Shown piece by piece: positions 26,564-35,376 of a stretch of DNA of 64,000 nucleotides. This stretch comes from Polynucleobacter sp. AP-Titi-500A-B4. GTDB lineage: Bacteria; Pseudomonadota; Gammaproteobacteria; Burkholderiales; Burkholderiaceae. A program made the position numbers and the translations under genes. Location of the stretch: contig NZ_CP061311.1 in NCBI RefSeq assembly GCF_018688095.1, forward strand, positions 432,861 to 496,860, in the 5' to 3' direction. The notes under the pieces are model-generated. The model worked only from the letters and a program-made list of their open reading frames with translations. It was not told the DNA's origin and did no database searches. Numbering within the stretch: position 1 is the first letter of the stretch; the number at the start of each line of letters is the position of its first letter.

Positions 26564-26728
26564 CTTTCTAAGTAACTGTATTTAAACAGTTAAATAATTT
26601 ACAAAAAATCTTCTATTCCCCTTGCTTAGAAATTTGAACTGTCTAAACTCTTATATAAGACATAAGACTTCAATGGGTCTTAAAAGTTCTCAAATTTTGA
26701 ATTACTTGTTTAACTTAGGGAGAAAAAC

Positions 26729-28027
26729 ATGGCAGATCGCAAAGCAGAAATCGCAGCGTTACAAAAGGATTGGGAAACCAACCCACGCTGGAAAGGTATT
26801 ACTCGTGGCTATACGGCTGAAGATGTTGTCCGTCTTCGTGGCTCATTGAAGATTGAGCACACATTAGCGAAGCATGGCGCAGAGCGTCTTTGGGAATTGG
26901 TCAACAACGAAGCTTACGTGAACTGTTTAGGTGCTTTGACTGGTGGTCAAGCAATGCAACAAGTTAAAGCTGGTATTCAAGCAATTTACTTGTCTGGTTG
27001 GCAAGTTGCTGCTGACGGTAACTCTTATGCGGCAATGTACCCAGACCAATCTTTATATCCAGTAGATTCTGTTCCAAAAATGGTTGAGCGCATTAACAAC
27101 TCATTCCAACGTGCCGATGAAATCCAAACGGCTAAAGGTATTAATAAAGGTGATCCAGGTTACATCGAATACTTTGCTCCAATCGTTGCTGATGCAGAAG
27201 CAGGTTTTGGCGGTGTCTTGAACGCATTTGAATTAAGTAAGGCTTTGATCAAACAGGGTGCCGCTGGCGTTCACTTCGAAGACCAGTTATCTTCTGTGAA
27301 GAAGTGTGGCCACTTGGGCGGCAAGGTATTGTTGCCAACAACTGAATCCGTACAGAAATTGATCTCTGCACGTTTGGCTGCTGATGTGATGGGTGTTCCA
27401 ACCATTATCTTGGCTCGCACTGATGCTGAAGCTGCTGACTTGTTGACATCCGATTACGATGAGAACGACAAGCCATTCTTAACTGGCGAGCGTACTCCAG
27501 AAGGCTTTTACAAAACACGTAAGGGCTTAGATCAGGCGATCTCACGTGGTTTGGCATATGCTGCTTACGCTGACATGGTTTGGTGTGAGACTGGTACTCC
27601 TGATCTTGAGTTTGCTCGTCAATTTGCTGAAGCGATCCGTGCAAAGTTCCCAGGCAAGATGTTGGCTTACAACTGCTCACCATCTTTCAACTGGAAGAAA
27701 AACTTGGACGATGCAACGATTGCTAAGTTCCAGCGTGAGTTGGGTGCGATGGGTTACAAATATCAATTTATTACTCTCGCTGGTATCCACTCTATGTGGT
27801 ACAACATGTACGACTTGGCCCAAGACTACTCTAAGCGCGGCATGACTGCTTATGTTGAGAAGGTACAAGAACCAGAATTTGCTGCACGTGACCGCGGTTA
27901 CACCTTCGTTTCACATCAGCAAGAAGTTGGTACAGGTTACTTTGATGATGTAACAACCGTTATTCAAGGTGGTAAATCTTCTGTTACCGCATTGACTGGT
28001 TCTACTGAAGAAGAGCAGTTCCATTAA
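26729..28027 (+). CDS. aceA: Isocitrate lyase
   Basis: Splits isocitrate to glyoxylate and succinate, the first step of the glyoxylate shunt needed for growth on acetate or fatty acids. 432 residues; the catalytic loop is KKCGHLGGKVL, and ILARTDAEAADLL and YNCSPSFNWKKNLDD are typical. GGGAGA eight bases upstream is the ribosome binding site. The 5' region has several palindromes. Malate synthase is not in the window. Confidence 0.97.
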   Translation: MADRKAEIAALQKDWETNPRWKGITRGYTAEDVVRLRGSLKIEHTLAKHGAERLWELVNNEAYVNCLGALTGGQAMQQVKAGIQAIYLSGWQVAADGNSYAAMYPDQSLYPVDSVPKMVERINNSFQRADEIQTAKGINKGDPGYIEYFAPIVADAEAGFGGVLNAFELSKALIKQGAAGVHFEDQLSSVKKCGHLGGKVLLPTTESVQKLISARLAADVMGVPTIILARTDAEAADLLTSDYDENDKPFLTGERTPEGFYKTRKGLDQAISRGLAYAAYADMVWCETGTPDLEFARQFAEAIRAKFPGKMLAYNCSPSFNWKKNLDDATIAKFQRELGAMGYKYQFITLAGIHSMWYNMYDLAQDYSKRGMTAYVEKVQEPEFAARDRGYTFVSHQQEVGTGYFDDVTTVIQGGKSSVTALTGSTEEEQFH

Positions 28028-28075
28028 GAATCCCTAAGCAGCATGTAGTAAGCAGTAGCAAACCAATACTGCCAC

Positions 28076-28117
28076 GGCATCTAAATTACCCCACAAGGGT
28101 GACTTAGATGCCTTTTT
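28076..28117 (+). terminator. Rho-independent terminator of aceA
   Basis: GGCATCTAA (28076-28084) and TTAGATGCC (28104-28112) form a perfect 9-bp stem followed by TTTTT. It lies between aceA and the HIT gene. Confidence 0.85.
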
Positions 28118-28133
28118 CTTATATATTCCACTC

Positions 28134-28574
28134 ATGACAAATTGCGTACTGTGTAAAGATGATCTCAAGCCTGAAGAGGGCGAGTTGATTTGGCGCGGGG
28201 ATTATTGTCGCGTCATTATGGTGAATGATCCTGACCTACCAGGTTTTTGTAGGGTGATTTGGAATCAACACGTTTCAGAGATGTCAGATCTCACCTATGG
28301 AGAGCGAGACCATTTAATGTCACTGATCTTTGCGGTTGAAGAGGCAATTCGGCGCGTGATGGATCCGGATAAGGTTAATTTAGCCGCCCTAGGTAATATG
28401 GTTCCCCATATTCATTGGCATGTCATCCCGAGGTTCAAAGATGATGCCTTTTATCCAGGTTCGGCTTGGTCAGCGAGAACACAAGAGACTTCAAAATCCC
28501 ATCTTGAGTCTAGAAGAGCTTTGGCTAAGCAACTGCCCATAGCAATTAAAGAGGCCATTTCTCAGTTATATTAG
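28134..28574 (+). CDS. HIT family nucleotide-binding protein
   Basis: 146-residue histidine-triad protein with the active motif PHIHWHVIPR near residue 93. HIT proteins hydrolyse nucleoside phosphoramidates or dinucleoside polyphosphates. The opening CVLCKDD is a Cys pair seen in some HIT proteins. It stands between the aceA terminator and the TRAP operon. Confidence 0.9.
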   Translation: MTNCVLCKDDLKPEEGELIWRGDYCRVIMVNDPDLPGFCRVIWNQHVSEMSDLTYGERDHLMSLIFAVEEAIRRVMDPDKVNLAALGNMVPHIHWHVIPRFKDDAFYPGSAWSARTQETSKSHLESRRALAKQLPIAIKEAISQLY

Positions 28575-28624
28575 TATTAAGTTCAAGCAGTACCCTCCCT
28601 CATAAAATTACATTGGAGACAAAA

Positions 28625-29608
28625 ATGAGCGTGCGATTAATTAAACACTCCAGATCTTGGATTGTTGCCTTATTTGGCTTTTGTATCTTCGGTGCGCAAG
28701 CCCAAACTAAATGGGATTTGGCAAGCGCTTATCCGGTTAGCAATTTTCATACCGAAAACTTGCAACAGTTGGCAGCTGATGTAGAAAAAGCTACAGGCGG
28801 CTCTTTAAAGATCGTTGTGCATCCTAATGGCTCTTTATTTCCGGCTAATGGAATTAAGCGTGGAGTTCAAACAGGCCAAGCACAAATGGGCGAGGTTTTA
28901 ATTTCCGTGCTTGCCAATGAAAATCCTATTTTTGGCGTTGACTCAATTCCATTCTTGGCTACCAGTTACAAAGATTCTGAAAAACTCTGGAAGCTTTCGA
29001 AAAATGCCACAGAGTCTGCATTACAAAAACAAGGATTAAAGGTGGTCTATGCAGTGCCTTGGCCTCCGCAGGGTTTGTACTCTAAAAATCCGATTAATTC
29101 AGGCGCTGATATGAAGGGCTTGAAGTGGAGGGCTTACAACCCTGCAACGTCTAAAATTGCTGAACTCGTTGGCGCGCAGCCAGTAACAGTCCAGGTTGCT
29201 GACTTAGCTCAAGCAATGGCAACTGGAACCATTAATTCCATGATGACCTCCGGCGCAACTGGTGTTGATATTAAAGCGTGGGAAAGCTTGAAGTATTACT
29301 ATGAAGTGGATGCTTGGTTGCCTAAGAATATTTTGATGGTGAATCAAAAAGCTTTCGATGCTTTGGATAAGCCAACGCAAGCGGCATTGTTAAAAGCATG
29401 TGCTGAAGCAGAGAGACGTGGCACTAAAGTTTCCGAAGAAAAGACTAAGCTTTACAACGAAACCTTAGCAAAAAATGGCATGATTGTGCAAAAGCCTTCA
29501 CCTCAACTAAAGAATGACTTAGATAGGGTAGGTCGCATTATGGTTGCTGAATGGATTCGTTCCGCTGGCGATGAAGGTCAAAAAATCATCGAAGAGTTTA
29601 AGAAATAA
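28625..29608 (+). CDS. dctP: TRAP transporter substrate-binding protein
   Basis: DctP-family periplasmic receptor, 327 residues, with a signal peptide (RLIKHSR, then a hydrophobic core ending GAQAQ). Family features: the conserved KGLKWRAYNP with Arg, and WPPQGLYSKNPINSG. A longer TTG frame at 28613 was rejected because ATG at 28625 has GGAGA five bases upstream. It is five bases before dctQ, and the downstream 5-oxoprolinase genes suggest 5-oxoproline or a similar ligand (inference). Confidence 0.9.
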   Translation: MSVRLIKHSRSWIVALFGFCIFGAQAQTKWDLASAYPVSNFHTENLQQLAADVEKATGGSLKIVVHPNGSLFPANGIKRGVQTGQAQMGEVLISVLANENPIFGVDSIPFLATSYKDSEKLWKLSKNATESALQKQGLKVVYAVPWPPQGLYSKNPINSGADMKGLKWRAYNPATSKIAELVGAQPVTVQVADLAQAMATGTINSMMTSGATGVDIKAWESLKYYYEVDAWLPKNILMVNQKAFDALDKPTQAALLKACAEAERRGTKVSEEKTKLYNETLAKNGMIVQKPSPQLKNDLDRVGRIMVAEWIRSAGDEGQKIIEEFKK

Positions 29609-29613
29609 AATCC

Positions 29614-30168
29614 ATGCAAGCTTTGCGAAGTCCTTACGGCCGTCTGCTTGATGGCCTCATCCATTTGGCCGCCGTTCTGGCGGCCTTATGCATTTTTAGT
29701 ATTTGTGTTTTGATGGTCTCGATGTCCCTTTCACGAGAATTTGGCATTAATCTTCGCGGCGCCGATGATCTGATAGCTTGGTTTTGTGCTGCATCTGCCT
29801 TTTTAATTTTGGGGCAAACATTTCAGCATGGCGGCATTGTTAGGGTCGAAATCTTTTTAAGTCGACTCAGCCCCGTCTGGAAACATCGTTTAGAGATTAT
29901 TGGTCTTACAGTAATGTCGGGATTTTGTTTATTTGCGCTTTTAGCCTTTTCATTGTTTGTTTATCAGAGCTGGGAATTTAATGATGTATCTCAAGGGCAA
30001 ATTATTGTGCCGCTTTGGATCCCTCAGATTTTTGCAGCTATAGGATGTTTAATCTTTTTCCTATCCGTTTTAGATGAGCTCTTTAGGGTATTGCGTGGCG
30101 GCAAGCCTCGGTATCAGCAAATGGCTGAGGAACGCTTAAGCGCAGGTGATTTTGGGGAGACGCTTTGA
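29614..30168 (+). CDS. dctQ: TRAP transporter small permease
   Basis: 184 residues with four membrane helices, the DctQ layout (first helix near HLAAVLAALCIFSICVLMV; then DDLIAWFCAASAFLILGQTF). It pairs with the large permease, which starts within its stop codon. Together they drive sodium- or proton-coupled uptake. Confidence 0.9.
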   Translation: MQALRSPYGRLLDGLIHLAAVLAALCIFSICVLMVSMSLSREFGINLRGADDLIAWFCAASAFLILGQTFQHGGIVRVEIFLSRLSPVWKHRLEIIGLTVMSGFCLFALLAFSLFVYQSWEFNDVSQGQIIVPLWIPQIFAAIGCLIFFLSVLDELFRVLRGGKPRYQQMAEERLSAGDFGETL

Positions 30169-31475
30169 GTATTACGCTGATCGCCCTGATATTACTGGTA
30201 TTGATGTCCTTCTTACTGCTAATAGGCATTTGGATACCAGCAGGCGTAGCCATTACCGCTTGGTTTGGATTAGCTTTCTTTTCCGACAAAGATACGATGA
30301 TGAATTTGGCTAATGTCTGGTGGAATTCAAGTTCATCCTACACCTTAGCCTCTCTCCCATTATTTGTTTGGATGGGAGAAATATTATTCAGAACAAAGCT
30401 TTCTGAGCAAATGTTTACTGGATTATCGCCATGGTTAAACTGGCTTCCAGGTAGATTGATGCATGTGAATATTTTGGGGTGTGGAATTTTTGGGTCGGTC
30501 TCCGGATCATCTGCTGCAACTTGCGCAACGATCGCAAAATCCGCCTTACCTGAATTAACAAAGCGTGGATACGATGAAAAGATCACCCTCGGCTCATTAT
30601 CTTGCGCGGGTACTTTGGGAATTTTGATTCCCCCCTCAATTACGATGGTGGTATATGCAGTAGCGGCTGATCAATCAATTATTCGCATCTTTTTGGCAGG
30701 CTTTATACCTGGCGCTATTTTGATGGGTTTGTTTTCTGGATACATCATTGTTTGGGCGCTTCTCAATCCTGATAAAACGCCTCCTGCAGAAAAGTACTCT
30801 TTGCGTCAGCGCTTGCATTCTATCGGGCAATTAATGCCATGTACCGCCTTAATTATTTTTATTGCTTGGCTGATGCTAGCTGGGTACTCAACTGCAACTG
30901 AGGCTGCTGCTTATGGCGTGGTAGGGTCACTCATTTTGGCTGCCGCAGGTAGAAATTTGTCTTGGAATAATTTTTGGCAAAGTCTTCTATCGGCTACAAG
31001 ACTGACTGCAATGATTATGTTTGTCTTGGGGGCAACTTCTTTTTTATCGATTGTGATGAGTTACACCGGGATTCCAAGGGGGCTGGCTGAATGGGTGCAA
31101 AGCATGCATCTTTCACCATGGGCACTCATTTTTGTTTTGACAATTATTTATATCTTGCTGGGAACTGCATTAGATGGCATTTCGATGATTGCGCTCACCA
31201 CCGTAACAGTTCTACCTATGGTCCAGCAGGCTGGGTTTGATTTGGTGTGGTTTGGAATTTTTATCGTCCTACTGGTAGAGATTGCGGAAGTAACGCCCCC
31301 AGTTGGCTTTAATTTGTTTGTATTGCAGAGTATGACTGGTAAAGATAGCAACTACATTGCTAAAGTTTCATTGCCTTTCTTTGGCATGATGGTATTGGCA
31401 GTAGCTTTAATTACCATTTGGCCTGAACTGGTGACATGGTTGCCCGATCAATTTCTACAAAAAGAAATTAAGTAA
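30165..31475 (+). CDS. dctM: TRAP transporter large permease
   Basis: 436-residue DctM protein with about 12 membrane helices and typical motifs GSVSGSSAATCATIAKSALPE and GILIPPSITMVVYAV. Start appears to be TTG overlapping the dctQ stop (TTGA) with GGGGAGA upstream; no nearer ATG is as well placed. The protein catalyses the ion-driven step of import. Confidence 0.9.
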   Translation: MSITLIALILLVLMSFLLLIGIWIPAGVAITAWFGLAFFSDKDTMMNLANVWWNSSSSYTLASLPLFVWMGEILFRTKLSEQMFTGLSPWLNWLPGRLMHVNILGCGIFGSVSGSSAATCATIAKSALPELTKRGYDEKITLGSLSCAGTLGILIPPSITMVVYAVAADQSIIRIFLAGFIPGAILMGLFSGYIIVWALLNPDKTPPAEKYSLRQRLHSIGQLMPCTALIIFIAWLMLAGYSTATEAAAYGVVGSLILAAAGRNLSWNNFWQSLLSATRLTAMIMFVLGATSFLSIVMSYTGIPRGLAEWVQSMHLSPWALIFVLTIIYILLGTALDGISMIALTTVTVLPMVQQAGFDLVWFGIFIVLLVEIAEVTPPVGFNLFVLQSMTGKDSNYIAKVSLPFFGMMVLAVALITIWPELVTWLPDQFLQKEIK

Positions 31476-31481
31476 TGCCGA

Positions 31482-33245
31482 ATGGCTCTAAAGAGATCTA
31501 AACAGCCTTCCGGTGCAATCAACATCTTAGATGTAGGCGATGCAGCGCTCATGGTGGATTTTCGGGGTCGCGATAACGCGCTAAGTACTGTTCATCGGTT
31601 ATGCGATCGGTTATTAACAAGCCGTCCCTCCTGGCTGTTAGATGTCATCCCAGGTATTGATACTCTCCTAGTATGCTTAAGCTTTCAGAGTCTTGAGTAT
31701 CAGCAGATTCGCTCAAGTGCACGGGCTTATTTACAGAGTACATTACAAGAAATTTCAAGTTCAAAAAAATTACCAGAAAAAAATGAGCTTGTTTATCGTA
31801 TTCGGGTTTGTTATGACCCAGAAATAGCGCCCGACTTGTTGAGTAGTGCGCAACAGTGCAAGTTAACAGTCCGGGAATTTATCAACCGGCATAAAAACTC
31901 TCAAACTTATGTCGATATTCTGGGTTTTGTACCTGGCTTTGCATATTGCAGTGGCTTAGACCCATCTTTGAGGTTGCCTCGCCTAGAAACTCCTCGAACT
32001 GCAGTGCCTGCTGGCTCCGTTGCGATTGCTGAATTGCAGACTGGGCTATATCCTCAGTCTACGCCTGGTGGCTGGAATGTGATTGGAAGAACTCCCGACA
32101 TCTTATTTGATGCTGCAAGAGTACCTCCTAATTTACTGACGGCTGGTGCTCGAGTTGAATTCATTGAGATTAATTTAGATGAATATAAAAAAATTCAATC
32201 AGACTTAGCAAAGAAAATTCCACGAATCGAGGAATCTGCATCAGATGCCAACAATACGGTTGAAGTGCTTTCCGCTGGATCCTTAACAACGATCCAGGAT
32301 CTTCCACGCTATGGCTATGCCCATCTGGCGCTGAGTTCAGGTGGCCCAGTAGATTTGGATAGTGCAGCTCTGGCAAATGCATTAATTGGTAATCCGTTCA
32401 ATGCCGTTGGCTTGGAGATTACTGGTGTTGGTCCACGATTATTATTTCATGTAGACGCTTGGGTTGCTTGGGTAGGTGCGCCTTGTGAAGCAAAAATCGA
32501 CGACAAGCGTATCTTGGGTAATCGACCTGTCCGAATTTGTCAGGGCCAAACCCTGAGTTTTTCTTCCATACAGCAGGGCTACAGAATTTTTTTGGCAATT
32601 GCTGGAGGCATTGATGTGCAATCTATTCTTGGTGGGGGTGGTTCGCATCTAAGCGCAGGCATTGGCAAAAAGCCGATACAAAAGGGCGAGCTCCTGCGCT
32701 TATCTCAGGCCCAACTTTCTGATCGGGTACCGCTCCTAAAAAATATGGTTGACAGTGGCATGAATTCCACCAAATGGTCCATTGCTTCTCCCATCATTCC
32801 TAGTCGTAAAACACAATTTATTCATGCAATTCCAAGCTTGCATTTCGATTTACTGAGTCCAAAAGAGCAAGACTTGCTATGGAAAACAGTGTGGACGGTT
32901 TCTTCACAAAGCAATCGAATGGGGATGAGATTGGATAGCCACTTCAAAATTACCAGCCCCATTTCTGGTATCGCTTCACAAGGCGTTTGGTTTGGTACAG
33001 TTCAACTCCCACCTTCAGGGCAGCCCATTTTGATGTTGTCTGAACATCAAACTACGGGTGGATATCCTAGATTGTTGGAGGTGGTAAGTTCCGAGCGTTC
33101 AAAATTGGCGCAAATGAAGCCAGGGGATAAGTTCCAATTTATCAGGACTACACTTGATAAGGCTGATGAGGCAAATACTTTGTACTTTACTAATCAGATA
33201 AAAACCTTAAATAATATTGAGTCTGCTCTATTGGGTAAGTTATGA
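31482..33245 (+). CDS. pxpBC: 5-oxoprolinase subunits B and C fused (KipI-KipA)
   Basis: Fusion of two carboxyltransferase-like domains: KipI/PxpB (about residues 15-240; YVDILGFVPGFAYCSGLD, RTAVPAGSVAIAELQTGLYP with its conserved Arg/Gly pattern) and KipA/PxpC (about 255-560; TTIQDLPRYGYAHLALSSGGPVD, SRKTQFIHAIPSL). With PxpA these convert 5-oxoproline to glutamate with ATP. Similar domains form allophanate hydrolase or urea-carboxylase parts, but the PxpA gene directly after supports 5-oxoprolinase. 587 residues. In many bacteria the B and C domains are separate genes. It overlaps pxpA by four bases. Confidence 0.88.
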   Translation: MALKRSKQPSGAINILDVGDAALMVDFRGRDNALSTVHRLCDRLLTSRPSWLLDVIPGIDTLLVCLSFQSLEYQQIRSSARAYLQSTLQEISSSKKLPEKNELVYRIRVCYDPEIAPDLLSSAQQCKLTVREFINRHKNSQTYVDILGFVPGFAYCSGLDPSLRLPRLETPRTAVPAGSVAIAELQTGLYPQSTPGGWNVIGRTPDILFDAARVPPNLLTAGARVEFIEINLDEYKKIQSDLAKKIPRIEESASDANNTVEVLSAGSLTTIQDLPRYGYAHLALSSGGPVDLDSAALANALIGNPFNAVGLEITGVGPRLLFHVDAWVAWVGAPCEAKIDDKRILGNRPVRICQGQTLSFSSIQQGYRIFLAIAGGIDVQSILGGGGSHLSAGIGKKPIQKGELLRLSQAQLSDRVPLLKNMVDSGMNSTKWSIASPIIPSRKTQFIHAIPSLHFDLLSPKEQDLLWKTVWTVSSQSNRMGMRLDSHFKITSPISGIASQGVWFGTVQLPPSGQPILMLSEHQTTGGYPRLLEVVSSERSKLAQMKPGDKFQFIRTTLDKADEANTLYFTNQIKTLNNIESALLGKL

Positions 33246-33970
33246 AAAAGAAAATTGATCTCAATTGCGATATGGGTGAGGGGTTCGGAGTATGGGAGAT
33301 GGGTGATGATTTTTCACTTCTCGACTATATAGATTCGACCAATATTGCCTGTGGCTGGCATGCTGGCGATCCAGAGCGTATGAAAAATTTAGTCGCCGCG
33401 GCTATTCAGAAGAATGTATTTATTGGAGCTCATCCGAGTCTGCCAGATTTAATGGGTTTTGGGCGAAGAGAGATGGCAATCACTCCTAATGATGCCTATA
33501 ACTTTGTCATGTATCAGGCGGGTGCTCTCAAAGCATTTGTTGATGCGAAGAATGGACGATTGCATCACGTTAAACCGCATGGAGCGCTTTATAACCAGGC
33601 AGCCAAAGATCTTGAATTGGCAAAGGCAATTGCCTTAGCGGTGAGAGATTTGGGGGGCGATGTGATTTTGTACGGCCTAGCAGGAAGTTGTTATGTAGAG
33701 GCTGCAAAATCTGTTGGCGTGATACTTTGGCAAGAGGTTTTTGCAGACAGACGTTATACCTCCGAAGGCTATTTAGTGTCGCGATCTGAACCAAGAGCCT
33801 TAATAGAGGATGAAGATGAGGCTGCACAGCAAGCTTTACGGATGGCTGCAAGTGGCGAGGTACTTTCGATTGATCAAAAACTGGTCAAGCTGGAGGCTGA
33901 TACACTTTGCATTCATGGGGATGGCCCCTCAGCCCTTGATTTTGCAAGAAAAATCTGCTCTTTACTCTAA
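33242..33970 (+). CDS. pxpA: 5-oxoprolinase subunit A (LamB/YcsF family)
   Basis: 242 residues, opening IDLNCDMGEGFGVWEMGDD, then NIACGWHAGDP, GAHPSLPD, and HVKPHGALYNQA, the metal-binding and catalytic signature of the family. Completes the Pxp complex for ATP-dependent opening of 5-oxoproline. ATG lies in the pxpBC stop (ATGA). Last gene of the TRAP-Pxp operon; a 73-bp gap follows. Confidence 0.93.
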   Translation: MKKKIDLNCDMGEGFGVWEMGDDFSLLDYIDSTNIACGWHAGDPERMKNLVAAAIQKNVFIGAHPSLPDLMGFGRREMAITPNDAYNFVMYQAGALKAFVDAKNGRLHHVKPHGALYNQAAKDLELAKAIALAVRDLGGDVILYGLAGSCYVEAAKSVGVILWQEVFADRRYTSEGYLVSRSEPRALIEDEDEAAQQALRMAASGEVLSIDQKLVKLEADTLCIHGDGPSALDFARKICSLL

Positions 33971-34043
33971 TGCATTAAATTGGTAGAAATTCAGTAAAGA
34001 GCTGAGTGCAGTACCTATAATAAAAAATAGATGGAGACAGGCA

Positions 34044-34715
34044 GTGATAGATAAGATCATTCCCAGCGTGGCGCATGCCGTGCAGGATATTCGTGATGGC
34101 TCAACCATTTTGGTTTCGGGTTTTGGAGGGGCTGGGCTCCCAATTTACTTATTAGATGCCTTAGCAGACCAGGGCGCAAAAAATCTGACAATTGTGAGTA
34201 ATAACGCTGGCAATTCTGGCATTGGTATTTCTAAGTTGATTGGCGCTGGGCAGGTGAAGAAAATGGTTTGCTCATTTCCTCGCCAACCTGAATCTGGAGC
34301 ATTTGATGATCTCTATCGTGCTGGCAAGATTGAATTGGAATTAGTTCCTCAGGGTACTCTTGCAGAACGTATTCGTGCCGGTGGTGCAGGTATTGGGGGT
34401 TTTTATACACCCACTGGTTTCGGTACTGAGCTCGCAGCGGGGAAAGATACTCGTGTGATTGATGGGGTAAATCATATTTTTGAAACCGCAATTAAAGCAG
34501 ACTATGCATTAATTAAGGCTGATAAAGGGGATCGTTGGGGCAATCTGACTTATCACCGTACTGGCCGAAACTTTGGTCCGATTATGGCAACGGCAGCCCG
34601 CTGCACAATTGCGCAGGTCAATGAAGTTGTTGAGCTTGGCAGTTTGGACCCTGAAAACATTGTGACTCCTGGAATTTTTGTGAAACGTGTTGTATTGGTT
34701 GGGGGTAAATCATGA
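34044..34715 (+). CDS. 3-oxoacid CoA-transferase subunit A, PcaI-like
   Basis: Family I CoA-transferase alpha chain, 223 residues, with the glycine motif SGFGGAGLP and GFYTPTGFGT. It most resembles PcaI of 3-oxoadipate CoA-transferase (KMVCSFPRQPES; RWGNLTYHRTGRNFGPIMA), transferring CoA from succinyl-CoA to a 3-oxoacid. Other beta-ketoadipate genes are absent, so the real substrate may differ. GTG start with GGAGA upstream. A TATAAT stands at 34016-34021 without a clear -35. Overlaps subunit B by four bases. Confidence 0.85.
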   Translation: MIDKIIPSVAHAVQDIRDGSTILVSGFGGAGLPIYLLDALADQGAKNLTIVSNNAGNSGIGISKLIGAGQVKKMVCSFPRQPESGAFDDLYRAGKIELELVPQGTLAERIRAGGAGIGGFYTPTGFGTELAAGKDTRVIDGVNHIFETAIKADYALIKADKGDRWGNLTYHRTGRNFGPIMATAARCTIAQVNEVVELGSLDPENIVTPGIFVKRVVLVGGKS

Positions 34716-35374
34716 TTGATCTCTCTAAAGTACAAAAGCGTACTACTGCTGATATTGCAAAACGGATTGTTCAAGATATACCCGACGGCGCTCATGTGAA
34801 CTTGGGTATTGGTCAGCCCATGTTGATCTGTAACCATTTGCCGGCAGACAAAGAAATTCTGATGCATTCCGAAAATGGTTTGCTTGGTATGGGCCCTTTA
34901 GCAAAAGAGCATGAGATCGATGAAGAGTTGGTCAATGCTGGCAAACAACCAGTCACAATGTTGCCTGGTGCCTCGTTGTGTCATCACGCAGATTCTTTCG
35001 TGATGATTCGTGGCGGGCATATTGATATTTGTGTTTTGGGTGCATTTCAAGTCTCCGTCAAAGGCGATATTGCCAACTGGCGTACTGGTGATCCCAAGGC
35101 TATTCCAGCAGTTGGCGGCGCTATGGATCTAGCGCTAGGCGCAAAGAAATTGTTTGTGATGATGGAGCACCTCACCAAGTCTGGCGAATCCAAGTTGGTT
35201 AAGGAGTGTACTTATCCATTAACTGCATTAGCAGCAGTCGATTGTATTTATACCGACTTGGCAACTATTGCTGTTACACCAGAGGGTCTAGTAGCCATAG
35301 ATTGGGTTGACGGTATGAGTTTTGAAGAACTTCAAGAACTCAGTGGCGTACCCATGCGGAAGCTTGGTAAATAA
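34712..35374 (+). CDS. 3-oxoacid CoA-transferase subunit B, PcaJ-like
   Basis: 220 residues; the catalytic Glu is in HSENGLLGMGP, and GIGQPMLICNHLP and GGAMDLALGAKKLFVMM are typical of the beta chain. Forms the active CoA-transferase with the preceding product. It ends two bases before the TctC gene, so the binding protein, thiolase-like gene and DUF35 gene probably share the transcript. Confidence 0.87.
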   Translation: MIDLSKVQKRTTADIAKRIVQDIPDGAHVNLGIGQPMLICNHLPADKEILMHSENGLLGMGPLAKEHEIDEELVNAGKQPVTMLPGASLCHHADSFVMIRGGHIDICVLGAFQVSVKGDIANWRTGDPKAIPAVGGAMDLALGAKKLFVMMEHLTKSGESKLVKECTYPLTALAAVDCIYTDLATIAVTPEGLVAIDWVDGMSFEELQELSGVPMRKLGK

Positions 35375-35376
35375 AA

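Noticed and set aside
26622..26728. Small coding frame starting at 26622 in the aceA upstream region
   Set aside because: It runs out of frame into aceA and has no ribosome site or family likeness; the region looks regulatory.
34016..34021. TATAAT before the CoA-transferase genes as a firm promoter
   Set aside because: No convincing -35 at 16-18 bp; mentioned only in the gene entry.
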